Source: Mycolicibacterium fortuitum subsp. fortuitum
Lineage (GTDB): Bacteria > Actinomycetota > Actinomycetes > Mycobacteriales > Mycobacteriaceae
DNA length: 64,000 bases
Direction of reading: 5' to 3'
Assembly: GCF_022179545.1 (NCBI RefSeq)
Contig: NZ_AP025518.1
Span: forward strand, 3,720,001-3,784,000
The position numbers and the translations under genes are program-made. Within the stretch, counting starts at the first letter, position 1, and every line of letters starts with the position of its first letter. Of this stretch, positions 1 through 11,702 are shown in pieces. The notes beneath the pieces were generated by a model that saw only the letters and a list, made by a program, of their open reading frames with translations, was not told the origin of the DNA and did no database searches.

Positions 1-244
1 GCTCACGCACCGGGGCGTCGGAGTCTGCGGCCAGATCGCGTCCGGTGATACCCAGATCGAGCTGACCCGAACCCACGTAGATCGCGATGTCCTTGGGACG
101 CAGAAAGAAGAACTCGACGTTGTTGACAGGGTCGACGACGGTCAGGTCCTTGGGGTCACGCCGCCGCCGGTATCCCGCCTCGGCGAGGATCTCGGCAGCC
201 GACTCGCTGAGTGAGCCCTTGTTGGGCACCGCGACGCGCAACAT
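1..244 (-). CDS. hisG: ATP phosphoribosyltransferase HisG, N-terminal part (runs off window)
   Basis: First step of histidine synthesis: joins ATP and PRPP to give phosphoribosyl-ATP. The minus-strand frame opens [10 protein letters not shown], the characteristic start of mycobacterial HisG, and continues with [10 protein letters not shown] and [17 protein letters not shown], which belong to the periplasmic-binding-like catalytic domain. About 81 codons are visible; the gene continues left of base 1, so the feedback-regulatory C-terminal domain is not seen. It lies 15 nt after hisE in the same direction, so the two are presumably cotranscribed and catalyse consecutive steps. The start ATG at 242-244 is well supported by family resemblance. 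Confidence 0.95.
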   Translation of the reverse strand, partial: MLRVAVPNKGSLSESAAEILAEAGYRRRRDPKDLTVVDPVNNVEFFFLRPKDIAIYVGSGQLDLGITGRDLAADSDAPVRE

Positions 245-259
245 CTGATCGGCCACGGC

Positions 260-541
260 TCACAACTTCCGGTAGACGTCGTCGAGGGTCAGCCCCCGGG
301 AGATCATCAACACCTGGGTCCAGTACAGCAACTGGCTGACCTCCTCGGCCAGTGACTCGTCGCTCTCGTGCTCGGCGGCCAGCCACACCTCGCCGGCCTC
401 CTCCAGGATCTTCTTGCCGAGCCCATGGATGCCGGCGTCAAGGGCGGCGACCGTGCCGCTGCCGGCAGGTCGGGTGCGCGCGTTGTCGCTGAGTTCGGCA
501 AACAGGGCGTCGAAGGTCTTCACAGGCATGAATTGTTTCAT
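260..541 (-). CDS. hisE: Phosphoribosyl-ATP pyrophosphatase HisE
   Basis: Hydrolyses phosphoribosyl-ATP to phosphoribosyl-AMP and pyrophosphate, the second step of histidine synthesis, in the cytoplasm. The 93-residue product has the usual stand-alone HisE length and keeps the all-alpha NTP-pyrophosphohydrolase motif with [10 protein letters not shown], the acidic helix [11 protein letters not shown] and the end motif [14 protein letters not shown]. The start at 541 is chosen from similarity to other mycobacterial HisE proteins; an internal ATG at 529 is the alternative. It is followed closely by hisG. Its 5' end lies only 19-37 nt from a divergent gene, so its promoter must overlap that short gap or the neighbouring coding sequence. 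Confidence 0.95.
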   Translation of the reverse strand: MKQFMPVKTFDALFAELSDNARTRPAGSGTVAALDAGIHGLGKKILEEAGEVWLAAEHESDESLAEEVSQLLYWTQVLMISRGLTLDDVYRKL

Positions 542-560
542 GCTCTGAGGGGGTCCATTT

Positions 561-1079
561 GTGGGGTTCCATAGAAGGATGAGCGAATCTGTCGGCGACG
601 ACCTGCCGACCTACACCGCCCGGGTCGCGGCTGTCCACACCATCCTGGCCAAACACCTGCCGGTGACCGGCCTGGTCCAGAGCAATCGCCTGGCCAACCC
701 GATTCCACCGCTCGACTGCCTGTCCGCTTCCTGGGGTGCGGACCTGAGCTCTCCCGCGACGCTCACGCTGTCGATCCATCGCGTACCGGACTTCGCCGCC
801 GAGGTCGCCGAGCTGCGCTACGGCGCCGACCCGGCCCAGGGGACCTACGAGGCGCAACGTGCAGATCCCGACGAGTTTGCCCTGGTGCAGCCACGATTGT
901 CCAGCGTCTGGGTGGTTGTCGGGCACTGTGAGGTGCATCTGACCCACCGCGGCGTCTCACCCGAGAAGCTGATCGACGCTGCCGTCGAGATCGCCCGCAG
1001 CGTGGGTTGCGGACGGTATGAAGACGATTTCGCTCCCCCGCTACTGCCGCCGGACTGGAAGCCTCCGGGGTATCGCTAG
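561..1079 (+). CDS. Conserved hypothetical protein (about 170 aa)
   Basis: No function recognised. The product is a soluble-looking mixed alpha/beta protein of 172 aa from a GTG at 561, or 166 aa from the ATG at 579. The GTG has a GAGGGGG sequence about 7 nt upstream. The ATG has AGAAGG directly abutting it, which is too close for a normal ribosome site. No signal peptide or membrane segment is visible, and the C-terminus is proline-rich ([12 protein letters not shown]). It is divergent from hisE and converges on the MFS gene, with the two stop codons sharing CTAG at 1076-1079. Codon and third-position GC pattern match its neighbours, supporting a real gene. Confidence 0.75.
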   Translation: MGFHRRMSESVGDDLPTYTARVAAVHTILAKHLPVTGLVQSNRLANPIPPLDCLSASWGADLSSPATLTLSIHRVPDFAAEVAELRYGADPAQGTYEAQRADPDEFALVQPRLSSVWVVVGHCEVHLTHRGVSPEKLIDAAVEIARSVGCGRYEDDFAPPLLPPDWKPPGYR

Positions 1080-2551
1080 GCACTCAACGCGTTGGCGTGC
1101 ATGTCCTCGAGGTTCTTGCCCTTCGTCTCCTCAACCCACCGCCATACGAACAGGAACGACAGCACCGCGCACATGGCGTAGAAACCGTATGCCGCGCCCA
1201 GCACACTGCGCAGCTCCGGGAACGACACAGTGATCAGCCAGTTCGCCGTCCACTGCCCGGCCGCAGCCAGTCCGAGGGCTGCTGCCCGGATGCGGTTGGG
1301 GAACATCTCGCCGAGCAATACCCACACCACCGGGCCCCAAGACATGCCGAAGGCCACCACGAACAGATTGGCCGCGATCAGTGCGATCGGACCGGTGATC
1401 CCGCCGAGATACGGTTGCAGCTCCATCAGGCCGGTCGACTTGTTCAGCACCTCATGGGACCGGGCGGTGCCGAAGATGACGGCCATGGTGCCCAGGGTCA
1501 GCGCCATGCCGACCGAGCCGATCAACAGCAGCGGCTTACGACCGATCTTGTCGATCAACGCGATCGCGATCAACGTGGTGACGATATTCGTCACCGACGT
1601 GATGACGGTGATGATGAACGACGAGCTCTCGTCGAATCCCACCGCCTGCCACAGCACATTCGAGTAGTAGAAGATCACGTTGATGCCGACGAACTGCTGG
1701 AACACCGACAGCCCGAGGCCCACCCACACGATGCCGTAGACACCGCCCGCCGGTTTGCGCAGATCCCGCCAGGCCGGAGGCTTCTCCTGTTGGAGGGTGT
1801 CCTGGATCCGGCCGAGGGTGATCTCCAGGTTCTTCTCCCCCAGCAGGCGTGACAGCACCTTGCGGGCCTCCGGAATCCGGTGCGTGGCAACCAGATATCG
1901 GGGCGATTCGGGGATCGTGAACGTCAGCAGGCCGTAGACGACGGCAGGAACCGTCATCAGCAGGAACATCCAGCGCCAGGCCTCCATGTTGAGCCAGAGT
2001 TCCTTGCCTGCTCCCCCGGCGATGTGGGCCAGCAGGGCATCGATGCTCAGCGCCAGGAAGATGCCGCAGACGATCGCCAGTTGCTGCAGCGATCCCAGCC
2101 GGCCGCGAATCCTCGGCGGCGAGGTCTCGGCGATGTAGGCCGGTGCGATCACCGAGGCGATACCGACCCCGATACCGCCGACGATGCGGAACAGCACCAC
2201 CACCCACACGCTGGGCGCCAGGCCCGTGCCGACGGCGCTGATGAAGAACAGGACCGCCGCGATCTTCATCACCGCGATCCGGCCTATCCGGTCGGCGATC
2301 CGGCCGGCGGTCAGCGCACCGACCGCCGCGCCGAGCAGCGCCGAGGCCACCGCGAAACCCAGGATCTTGTTGTCGATGTCGAAGTGCTTCTGGATGGCGT
2401 CCACGGCGCCGTTGATCACCGCGCTGTCGTAGCCGAACAACAAACCGCCGAGGGCGGCAACCGAGGCGATGCGCACGGCGCTGCGTCCGGACGAGTAGTA
2501 GTCGTCGTCGTGGACCGCCGGAGAGCCGTCACCTGCCGGGCCGTGTGCCAT
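1076..2551 (-). CDS. Sugar-porter-family MFS transporter
   Basis: Probable proton-coupled sugar or polyol uptake carrier of the inner membrane. The roughly 491-aa protein has twelve predicted hydrophobic helices. It carries sugar-porter signatures: GLLFGYDSAVINGAV in helix 1, the loop GRIADRIGR after helix 2, PESPRYL after helix 6, QQFVGINVIFYYSN in helix 7 and an ETKGKNLEDM motif after helix 12. The start at 2551 (MAHGPAG) is preferred over an upstream GTG at 2593 because a strong GGAGGGG ribosome site sits 7 nt before it. The QQFVGIN motif suggests a sugar substrate, but the exact substrate cannot be read from sequence. It stands alone without sugar-catabolic neighbours. Confidence 0.88.
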   Translation of the reverse strand: MAHGPAGDGSPAVHDDDYYSSGRSAVRIASVAALGGLLFGYDSAVINGAVDAIQKHFDIDNKILGFAVASALLGAAVGALTAGRIADRIGRIAVMKIAAVLFFISAVGTGLAPSVWVVVLFRIVGGIGVGIASVIAPAYIAETSPPRIRGRLGSLQQLAIVCGIFLALSIDALLAHIAGGAGKELWLNMEAWRWMFLLMTVPAVVYGLLTFTIPESPRYLVATHRIPEARKVLSRLLGEKNLEITLGRIQDTLQQEKPPAWRDLRKPAGGVYGIVWVGLGLSVFQQFVGINVIFYYSNVLWQAVGFDESSSFIITVITSVTNIVTTLIAIALIDKIGRKPLLLIGSVGMALTLGTMAVIFGTARSHEVLNKSTGLMELQPYLGGITGPIALIAANLFVVAFGMSWGPVVWVLLGEMFPNRIRAAALGLAAAGQWTANWLITVSFPELRSVLGAAYGFYAMCAVLSFLFVWRWVEETKGKNLEDMHANALSA

Positions 2552-2647
2552 ACCGTGTCCCCTCCGCACCATTGCGTGACTGGTAACAATCACCTTGGCA
2601 CAGTGGACCCGCAGCTAGGGCCATATCAGGCAGCTGAATTCGACGCG

Positions 2648-3340
2648 TCAGGCGCTGCGCACGTCCGCGTCGGCCACCAGTTCGGCATGGATCGTCCGCA
2701 GGTCCTCGACACCGAGCACACCGAGAGACTCGACGTGCCTGCGTCGCGTCCCCGCGGGGACCTCGACATCGTTGGGTACCACCAACACCGGGCAGCCCGC
2801 TGCTTCGGCCGAGGCCGTCCCGGTGACCGAGTCCTCCACGGCCAGGCAGTGTTCTGCGGGAATTCCGAGCAGGTGCGCGGCCCGCAGATAGGGATCCGGT
2901 GCCGGTTTGGCCTGATCTACCTCGTCACCGCAGACGCTCACGGTGAAGTAGTGACTGCCAATGCTTTTCAGTGCCCGCTCGGTGAGCCCACGGCGGGTGT
3001 TGGTCACCAGTGCCATCGGGATGCCCACCTCGGTGAGCGCGTCGAGCATCTCCTTGGCACCCGGTCGCCACGGTAACCCCTGCTCGAAAAGCTCACCGGT
3101 GTAGTCGTGCAGCCAGTCCGCCGATTCGGCCATGGCCGCCGGCGTGGGCTCCAGTCCGAGGTCGTCGTAGACGATGCGCATGACGGTCTCGGCGGAGCCG
3201 CCGACGGTCGATTCCCGGACCTCAGGCGTCAGCACCCCACCCATGCGCGCGTACAGCGCGTGCATGGCGATATCCCACAGCTTTTCGGAATCGACGAGCG
3301 TGCCGTCCATATCCCAGAGCACAGCACGCATGCCGGACAT
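2648..3340 (-). CDS. HAD-superfamily hydrolase (beta-phosphoglucomutase-like phosphatase)
   Basis: Predicted cytosolic phosphatase or phosphomutase using an aspartyl-phosphate intermediate. All four HAD motifs are visible: DMDGTLVDSE near the N-terminus (nucleophile Asp and acid/base Asp), the Thr of LVTNTRRG, the Lys of AKPAPDPYL, and VEDSVTG (Mg ligand). The helical C1 cap between motifs I and II makes it subfamily IA. The start MSGMRAVLW at 3340 is chosen because a longer frame would run through the divergent NmrA-like gene; MRAVLW at 3331 is equally possible, and neither has a strong ribosome site. The substrate is unknown; adjacency to metH is probably only positional. Confidence 0.88.
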   Translation of the reverse strand: MSGMRAVLWDMDGTLVDSEKLWDIAMHALYARMGGVLTPEVRESTVGGSAETVMRIVYDDLGLEPTPAAMAESADWLHDYTGELFEQGLPWRPGAKEMLDALTEVGIPMALVTNTRRGLTERALKSIGSHYFTVSVCGDEVDQAKPAPDPYLRAAHLLGIPAEHCLAVEDSVTGTASAEAAGCPVLVVPNDVEVPAGTRRRHVESLGVLGVEDLRTIHAELVADADVRSA

Positions 3341-3376
3341 TCTCGCATTGTCGGACGGCGTCGATAGCGTGGGACC

Positions 3377-4183
3377 ATGACGATATTGGTGACGGGAGCC
3401 ACAGGGAACATCGGCAGGCGCGTCGTGGATCAACTAATTCGTTTGGGCGGCAGCGATATCGGGGACATCCGCGCGTTGACCACAAACCCGGCGAAAGCAG
3501 CGCTGCCCGGATCTGTGACGGCAATCACCGGATACCTGGGCAAACCGGACACGCTGGCGGCCGCATTCGACGGCGTCGACTGCGTGTATCTGGCTCCGTT
3601 CCCCGCGACCATCGGCGCGACGCTCGAGCTGATGGTCCAGGCGGGGGTGCAGTATGTGGTGGCGCTGTCCGGCGGGGCGCACTGGGCCGACCACGCCGAC
3701 GCGATCGCCGCCTCCGGTCTGGCCCACACCCAGCTCGGACCCGGCGAGTTCTGCGAGAACTTCGCGATGTGGGGCCCGCAGATCAAGGCCGGCGTCGTCC
3801 GCGACATCAGTCCTGAGCATGTCGAGTCGCCGGTGTCGATGGACGACATCGCCCGCGTGGCGGCGCACCTGTTGACGGCGCCGCGGGCGCCCCACCTCGG
3901 CAGAATGTATGAGCTCACGGGTCCGGTCGCGCTGTCCCGCGCTGACATCGCTCGCCAGATCGGCGCAGGCATCGGCACGCCCGTCGAGGTGCGGCCCTGC
4001 GGCCGCGCCGAGGCCGAAGAGCTGTTGCGCCCCGTCATGGGCGACGGCGCGCGCTGGTACCTCGACCTCTTCGAGGGCGACCTCGAACCCCAGGCCGCCA
4101 ATGACAACGTCGCGCAGTTGACGGGCACGCCGGCCGAGTCGATCGCGCAGTGGGCGGCCCGTAATCGGAACCTGTTCGTCTAA
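3377..4183 (+). CDS. NmrA-like NAD(P)-binding oxidoreductase or sensor
   Basis: Atypical short-chain dehydrogenase fold of the NmrA/quinone-oxidoreductase-2 type, 268 aa, cytosolic. The Rossmann motif VTGATGNIGRRVV is at residues 5-17. LALSGG-type strand residues follow, but there is no classical YxxxK catalytic pair, as usual for NmrA-like proteins that sense or reduce with NAD(P). The start ATG at 3377 has only GGGA just upstream. A TAGCGT hexamer 6 nt before the ATG would fit a leaderless transcript (inference). It diverges from the HAD gene across about 36 bp, so the two promoters must overlap. A perfect hairpin follows the stop codon. Confidence 0.85.
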   Translation: MTILVTGATGNIGRRVVDQLIRLGGSDIGDIRALTTNPAKAALPGSVTAITGYLGKPDTLAAAFDGVDCVYLAPFPATIGATLELMVQAGVQYVVALSGGAHWADHADAIAASGLAHTQLGPGEFCENFAMWGPQIKAGVVRDISPEHVESPVSMDDIARVAAHLLTAPRAPHLGRMYELTGPVALSRADIARQIGAGIGTPVEVRPCGRAEAEELLRPVMGDGARWYLDLFEGDLEPQAANDNVAQLTGTPAESIAQWAARNRNLFV

Positions 4184-4192
4184 CCGCGGCAG

Positions 4193-4227
4193 GCTTGAGC
4201 CGGAACGGTTTCCGTTCCGGCTCAAGC
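4193..4227. terminator. Perfect 16-bp hairpin between convergent genes, likely bidirectional terminator
   Basis: The arms 4193-4208 and 4212-4227 (GCTTGAGCCGGAACGG and its exact complement) are separated by only TTT. The hairpin sits in the 53-bp gap between the stop of the NmrA-like gene (4183) and the stop of metH (4237). No U-run follows, which is normal for mycobacterial intrinsic terminators. Its position and symmetry suit termination from both sides. Confidence 0.8.
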
Positions 4228-4236
4228 AATCCCGGC

Positions 4237-7989
<3,753 letters not shown>

Positions 7990-8441
7990 GTGCACTCCTT
8001 CCGTAGCGGAAGGCGTCCTTGACTCTGCCGAGCGTGGCGGATACCGGAGAGGACCAAACCCCCCGGGAACCGTTGCAACGCCTCTCGACCAGAAAAGTCT
8101 ACGTCGTCGTCTGATCGACGTTCGGACGCCCAACTCGTCGCTGCGATCAACCCGACCCGCGCGACGTCGTGTGCCCTGAGGCCGGCGCTCGCGGATCTTG
8201 TCGGAAATGTCCTGGTAACCAAGGCTAACCAGATTGCAGCCGAACGTATTTCGTCTCGACGGCGCTGTCACCCACCACCACATGCGCGGGGCCGGTCTGA
8301 ACCAGATCGGTGCCGTAGGCGGATTTGTCAGCGCCAGTCACATAAACAGGGTAGACGGTCTATCAAACACTGCCGTCGGTACCGCAGCGACCCGCGTACA
8401 CAACGACCTCGTCAGCACCATCCAAGGCTTAGGCTGAAGGA
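7990..8441. other. metH / PAC2 divergent intergenic region, 452 bp, no gene seen
   Basis: Both genes read away from this region, so it must hold their promoters and the metH leader. A search by eye for the cobalamin-riboswitch B12 box and SAM-riboswitch signatures found none on either strand. The only clear structure is the ribosome-site hairpin at 7995-8013. Open frames here (one in frame with metH, one plus-strand frame at 8234-8437) have no recognisable features and are not called. Confidence 0.6.
7995..8013 (-). promoter_or_regulatory. Hairpin that occludes the metH ribosome-binding site
   Basis: On the minus strand CCTTCCG, CTA and CGGAAGG form a perfect 7-bp stem with a 3-nt loop (arms at 8007-8013 and 7997-8003). 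The 3' arm is most of the Shine-Dalgarno sequence GGAAGGAG, which lies 5 nt before the GTG start. Such a stem would limit ribosome access unless opened or competed by upstream leader RNA. The symmetry is seen directly; the control role is inference. Confidence 0.55.
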
Positions 8442-9320
8442 GTGACACCGTCGTATCCGAACGCCGGCCGGCGTATGAACTTGCCCGAGTTGAAGGACGC
8501 CACCATCGTGGCGGCTTTCGAGGGCTGGAATGACGCCGGCGACGCGGCCAGTGACGCGCTGGACCACCTGGATGCGATCTGGGAAGCCCAGCAGATCGTC
8601 GAGATAGACGACGAGTCGTATTACGACTATCAGGTGAACCGTCCGGTGATCCGCCAGGTTGACGGCGTCACCAGGGAATTGGTGTGGCCGTCGATGCGGA
8701 TCTCGCATTGCCGTCCTCCGGGCAGCAACCGCGATGTGGTGTTGATGCACGGCGTCGAACCCAACATGCGCTGGCGTACCTTCTGCGCCGAATTGTTGGC
8801 CATCGCCGACAAACTCAACGTGCAGACCGTGGTGATCCTGGGTGCACTGCTGGCCGACACCCCGCACACCAGGCCCGTGCCGGTGTCGGGCTCGGCGTAT
8901 TCGTCCGAGTCGGCCAAGTTCTTCAACCTGGAGGAGACCCGCTACGAAGGCCCGACGGGCATCGCCGGGGTTTTCCAGGACGCGTGTGTGCAGGCCGGCA
9001 TCCCGGCCGTCACGTTCTGGGCGGCGGTCCCCCACTATGTGTCGCAGCCGCCCAGCCCGAAGGCCACCGTGGCCCTGCTGCGCCGAGTCGAGGATGTACT
9101 GGACGTCGAGGTGCCGCTGGCGGACCTGCCCGCCGCCGCCGAGGAATGGGAACAGGCCGTCACCGAGATGACCGCCGAGGACGAGGAGATCGCCGAATAC
9201 GTCGCCTCCCTGGAGCAGCGCGGCGACGCCGAGGTCGATATGAACGAGGCGTTGGGCAAGATCGACGGGGACGCGCTGGCGGCGGAGTTTGAGCGCTACC
9301 TGCGTCGTCGCGGCCGCTGA
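8442..9320 (+). CDS. PAC2-family protein (proteasome-assembly-chaperone-like fold)
   Basis: Conserved actinobacterial protein of about 292 aa related to the PAC2 family, whose eukaryotic members help assemble proteasomes; the bacterial role is unsettled. Family-typical stretches include ATIVAAFEGWNDAGDAA near the start, LVMHGVEPNMRWRTF-like sequence, LGALLADTPHTRPVPVSG and the acidic C-terminal helix. The GTG at 8442 gives the length I recall for mycobacterial homologues, but it overlaps its own GGAG sequence; the ATG at 8475 is the alternative start. Actinobacteria have a proteasome, so a chaperone role is conceivable but not shown here. Its stop lies inside the tandem repeat that follows. 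Confidence 0.88.
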   Translation: MTPSYPNAGRRMNLPELKDATIVAAFEGWNDAGDAASDALDHLDAIWEAQQIVEIDDESYYDYQVNRPVIRQVDGVTRELVWPSMRISHCRPPGSNRDVVLMHGVEPNMRWRTFCAELLAIADKLNVQTVVILGALLADTPHTRPVPVSGSAYSSESAKFFNLEETRYEGPTGIAGVFQDACVQAGIPAVTFWAAVPHYVSQPPSPKATVALLRRVEDVLDVEVPLADLPAAAEEWEQAVTEMTAEDEEIAEYVASLEQRGDAEVDMNEALGKIDGDALAAEFERYLRRRGR

Positions 9321-9424
9321 GCGGCCAATTCGACTGGAGCCGCTGAGCGGCCAATTCAGCCAGCGCCGCTGAGCGGCCAATCCAGCCGAAGCCGCTGAGC
9401 GGACAATCCAGCCGAAGCCGCTAG
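9313..9424. repeat. Four tandem 26-bp repeats spanning a convergent gene junction
   Basis: Units begin at 9313, 9339, 9365 and 9391, with a partial fifth at 9417-9424. Each starts GCCGCTGAGCGGC, itself a small inverted repeat (GCCGC, TGA, GCGGC), followed by a slightly varied CAATTCAGCC-like half. The first unit contains the stop codon of the PAC2 gene and the last partial unit contains the stop of the SDR gene. The array therefore fills the whole gap. Each unit could fold as a short hairpin, so the array may act as a multi-hairpin terminator. Confidence 0.85.
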
Positions 9425-10299
9425 TCCTTCTCCAGGGCCTCGATGCGCGCACTGGTCGAGCGGCCCAAAGCGGCGGCCTCGGCATCGAGTTTCGGCAGCA
9501 GCGCCGGAGTGAACTTGAGGATGTCGCGCTCCGCCAACGGCGTGGTGACGAACGGCCGGATCCAGCGGAAGGCCCCGACCCAGCCCGGACAGTAGATCCG
9601 CTTCTTGCGGCCCTCGATGCCCTTGACGAAGGCTGCGCCGCAGGCGTCGACGGTGGTGGTGCGGTTGAGGGGCGGCGGCAGCTTGGAGAGCATTTCGCGG
9701 AATGCCGAGAGGTCGGACTTGGCATCCTGCACCAGCGGGGTGTCGATCCAGCTCATGTGCGCCGAGCCGACATCGACGCCGCGGTGGGCCACCTCGAGGC
9801 GCAGGGTGTTGGCGAAATACTCGGCACCGGCTTTGGAGGCGTGATAGGCGGCCAGGCCGGGTGCCGACGTGAAGGCCGCGAGCGAGGACACCACGAGCAC
9901 GTACCCGCGGCGCTCGATGACGGACGGCAGCGTGGCGCGAACGGTGTTGAACACACCCGTCACGTTGATGTCGATGACCCGCTTGAACGCCTCGGGGTCG
10001 ACCTGCATCACCGAACCGAAGCTGGCGATACCGGCGTTGGCCATCACGATGTCGATGCCGCCGAAGCGTTCGACGGCGGCATCAGCGGCCTTCTGCATGG
10101 CAGCCAGGTCACGCACGTCGGCCAGCGCCGTCAGCACGTGCTCTTCTCCGAGCTCGGCCGCCAGAGCGCTCAGCGGCGCTTCATCGAGGTCGGTGAGCAC
10201 CAGCTTGGCGCCCCGACGGCGCAGCCTGTGGGCTACCTCGGCACCGATGCCGCGTGCACCGCCGGTGATGAAGACGACTTTCCCGTTCACAGAACCCAT
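9421..10299 (-). CDS. Short-chain dehydrogenase/reductase
   Basis: Classical SDR of about 292 aa using NAD(P)H on an unknown carbonyl or alcohol substrate. The cofactor motif TGGARGIG is near residue 13, a D-rich LVLTDLDE strand suggests NAD preference, NAG is in VMANAGIASFG, the catalytic Ser is in VVSSLAAF and YHASK supplies the Tyr/Lys pair. A C-terminal extension (GWVGAFRWIRPFVTTPLAERDI) resembles mycobacterial SDRs of lipid or steroid metabolism. MGSVNGKV at 10299 is chosen because the fold begins just after it; a longer start at 10317 has no better ribosome site. It lies 39 nt after mshC and may be cotranscribed. Its stop is in the 26-bp repeat array. Confidence 0.88.
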   Translation of the reverse strand: MGSVNGKVVFITGGARGIGAEVAHRLRRRGAKLVLTDLDEAPLSALAAELGEEHVLTALADVRDLAAMQKAADAAVERFGGIDIVMANAGIASFGSVMQVDPEAFKRVIDINVTGVFNTVRATLPSVIERRGYVLVVSSLAAFTSAPGLAAYHASKAGAEYFANTLRLEVAHRGVDVGSAHMSWIDTPLVQDAKSDLSAFREMLSKLPPPLNRTTTVDACGAAFVKGIEGRKKRIYCPGWVGAFRWIRPFVTTPLAERDILKFTPALLPKLDAEAAALGRSTSARIEALEKD

Positions 10300-10338
10300 T
10301 GCCGCAACGTACCCCACCGAGGCGCGCGCGACGAGGCC

Positions 10339-11577
10339 CTACAGTTCGACGCCGAGCAGCGCGTCCACCGCGTCGGCAACATGGCGGGGCGCGGCGGCGT
10401 CATGACCACCGTAGGCCAGCGCATCGGTGCACCAACCATCCAGTGCGGCAAGCGCTTTCGGGGTGTCCAGGTCGTCGGCGAGGTACCGGCGCACACGGGC
10501 CACCACGTCCGTCGCATCCGGACCGGCAGGCAGCGCGACGGCCGCGCGCCAGTGCTTCAGACGCGCATTGGCCGCCTCAAGCACCTCATTGCTCCAGAAC
10601 CGGTCGCTGCGGTAGTGCCCGGCGAACAGCCCCAGCCGGATGGCGGACGGCTCCACGCCCTGCTCGCGCAGTCGGGACACCAGCACCAGGTTGCCCCGGC
10701 TCTTGCTCATCTTGTGCCCGTCCCAGCCGATCATGCCGGCGTGCACGTAGTGACGGGCGAAACGCCGCTCCCCCGTGACAGATTCGGCGTGTGCGGCGGA
10801 GAACTCGTGGTGCGGGAAGATCAGATCGCTGCCGCCACCCTGGATGTCCAGGCCGGAGCCGATGCGGCTGAGCGCGATCGCCGAACACTCCACGTGCCAG
10901 CCGGGCCGCCCGGCGCCGAACGGCGAGGGCCAGCTCGGTTCGCCGGGACGCTCGGCGCGCCACAGCAGGGCGTCGAGTTCGTCGCTCTTGCCTGCCCGGT
11001 CGGGGTCACCGCCCCGCTCGCCGAACAGGCGCAGCATGGTTTCACGGTCGTAGCCCGACTCGTAACCGAACTGCAGGGTGGCGTCGGCGCGGTAGTACAC
11101 GTCGGGATATTCGGCGTCGTCGACCACGTAGGCCGCGCCCGAGGCCAGCATCTTCTCCACCAACTCGATCACCTCGGTGATCGTCTCGGTTGCGGCCACG
11201 TAGTCGCGCGGGGGCAGCACCCGCAGGGCGGCCATGTCCTCGCGGAAAAGCTGGGTCTCGCGGTCGCCGAGATCGCGCCAGTCGATGCCGTCCCGTTCAG
11301 CCCGCTCGAACAGCGGATCGTCCACATCGGTGACGTTCTGGACGTAGTGCACGGTGTGCCCGGCGTCCAGCCACAGCCGGTGCACCAGATCGAATGTCAG
11401 GTAGGTCGCAGCGTGCCCGAGGTGGGTCGCGTCGTAGGGGGTGATGCCGCAGACGTACATGGTGGCCGTCGGACCCGGGGTCACCGGACGTACCTGACGG
11501 TCGGCGCTGTCATACAGCCGCAGCTGCGGACCACGCCCTTCCAGCACCGGAATTGACGGTGCCGACCACGCTCGCAT
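10339..11577 (-). CDS. mshC: Mycothiol ligase MshC (cysteine:GlcN-Ins ligase)
   Basis: ATP-dependent ligation of cysteine to glucosaminyl-inositol, a late step in making mycothiol, the main thiol of actinobacteria. The 412-aa protein is a cysteinyl-tRNA-synthetase paralogue. It has [19 protein letters not shown] (zinc Cys plus HIGH-type motif), [11 protein letters not shown], the long [12 protein letters not shown] motif and HKMSKSRGN (KMSKS). The tRNA anticodon-binding domain of CysS is reduced to a short helical tail, which separates MshC from CysS. The start [12 protein letters not shown] at 11577 matches homologue length (about 414). It follows cysQ by about 125 nt in the same direction. 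Confidence 0.96.
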   Translation of the reverse strand: MRAWSAPSIPVLEGRGPQLRLYDSADRQVRPVTPGPTATMYVCGITPYDATHLGHAATYLTFDLVHRLWLDAGHTVHYVQNVTDVDDPLFERAERDGIDWRDLGDRETQLFREDMAALRVLPPRDYVAATETITEVIELVEKMLASGAAYVVDDAEYPDVYYRADATLQFGYESGYDRETMLRLFGERGGDPDRAGKSDELDALLWRAERPGEPSWPSPFGAGRPGWHVECSAIALSRIGSGLDIQGGGSDLIFPHHEFSAAHAESVTGERRFARHYVHAGMIGWDGHKMSKSRGNLVLVSRLREQGVEPSAIRLGLFAGHYRSDRFWSNEVLEAANARLKHWRAAVALPAGPDATDVVARVRRYLADDLDTPKALAALDGWCTDALAYGGHDAAAPRHVADAVDALLGVEL

Positions 11578-11702
11578 GGTCTCGACTCTAAGGTGCTCGC
11601 TCAGGACGGCCTCCCGCCGGTCGGTCCCGCACAGTTCTCCGAACTCAGACAATGGCGCGGGCGGTTTCATTCCCGTCTCCGCCGCATCGCCGCGAAAGAT
11701 GC

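Noticed and set aside
7990..8283. In-frame N-terminal extension of metH by 98 codons
   Set aside because: No family similarity and no ribosome site; the GTG at 7989 has a strong Shine-Dalgarno and starts at the expected point before the homocysteine-binding domain.
8234..8437. Possible 67-codon gene upstream of the PAC2 gene
   Set aside because: No ribosome site, no recognisable features and poor coding character; lies in a region expected to carry promoters.
9757..11556. Long plus-strand open frame of 599 codons antisense to the SDR and mshC genes
   Set aside because: It is a high-GC shadow frame: composition is His/Arg/Gly-rich without any domain, and it covers two clearly recognised genes on the other strand.
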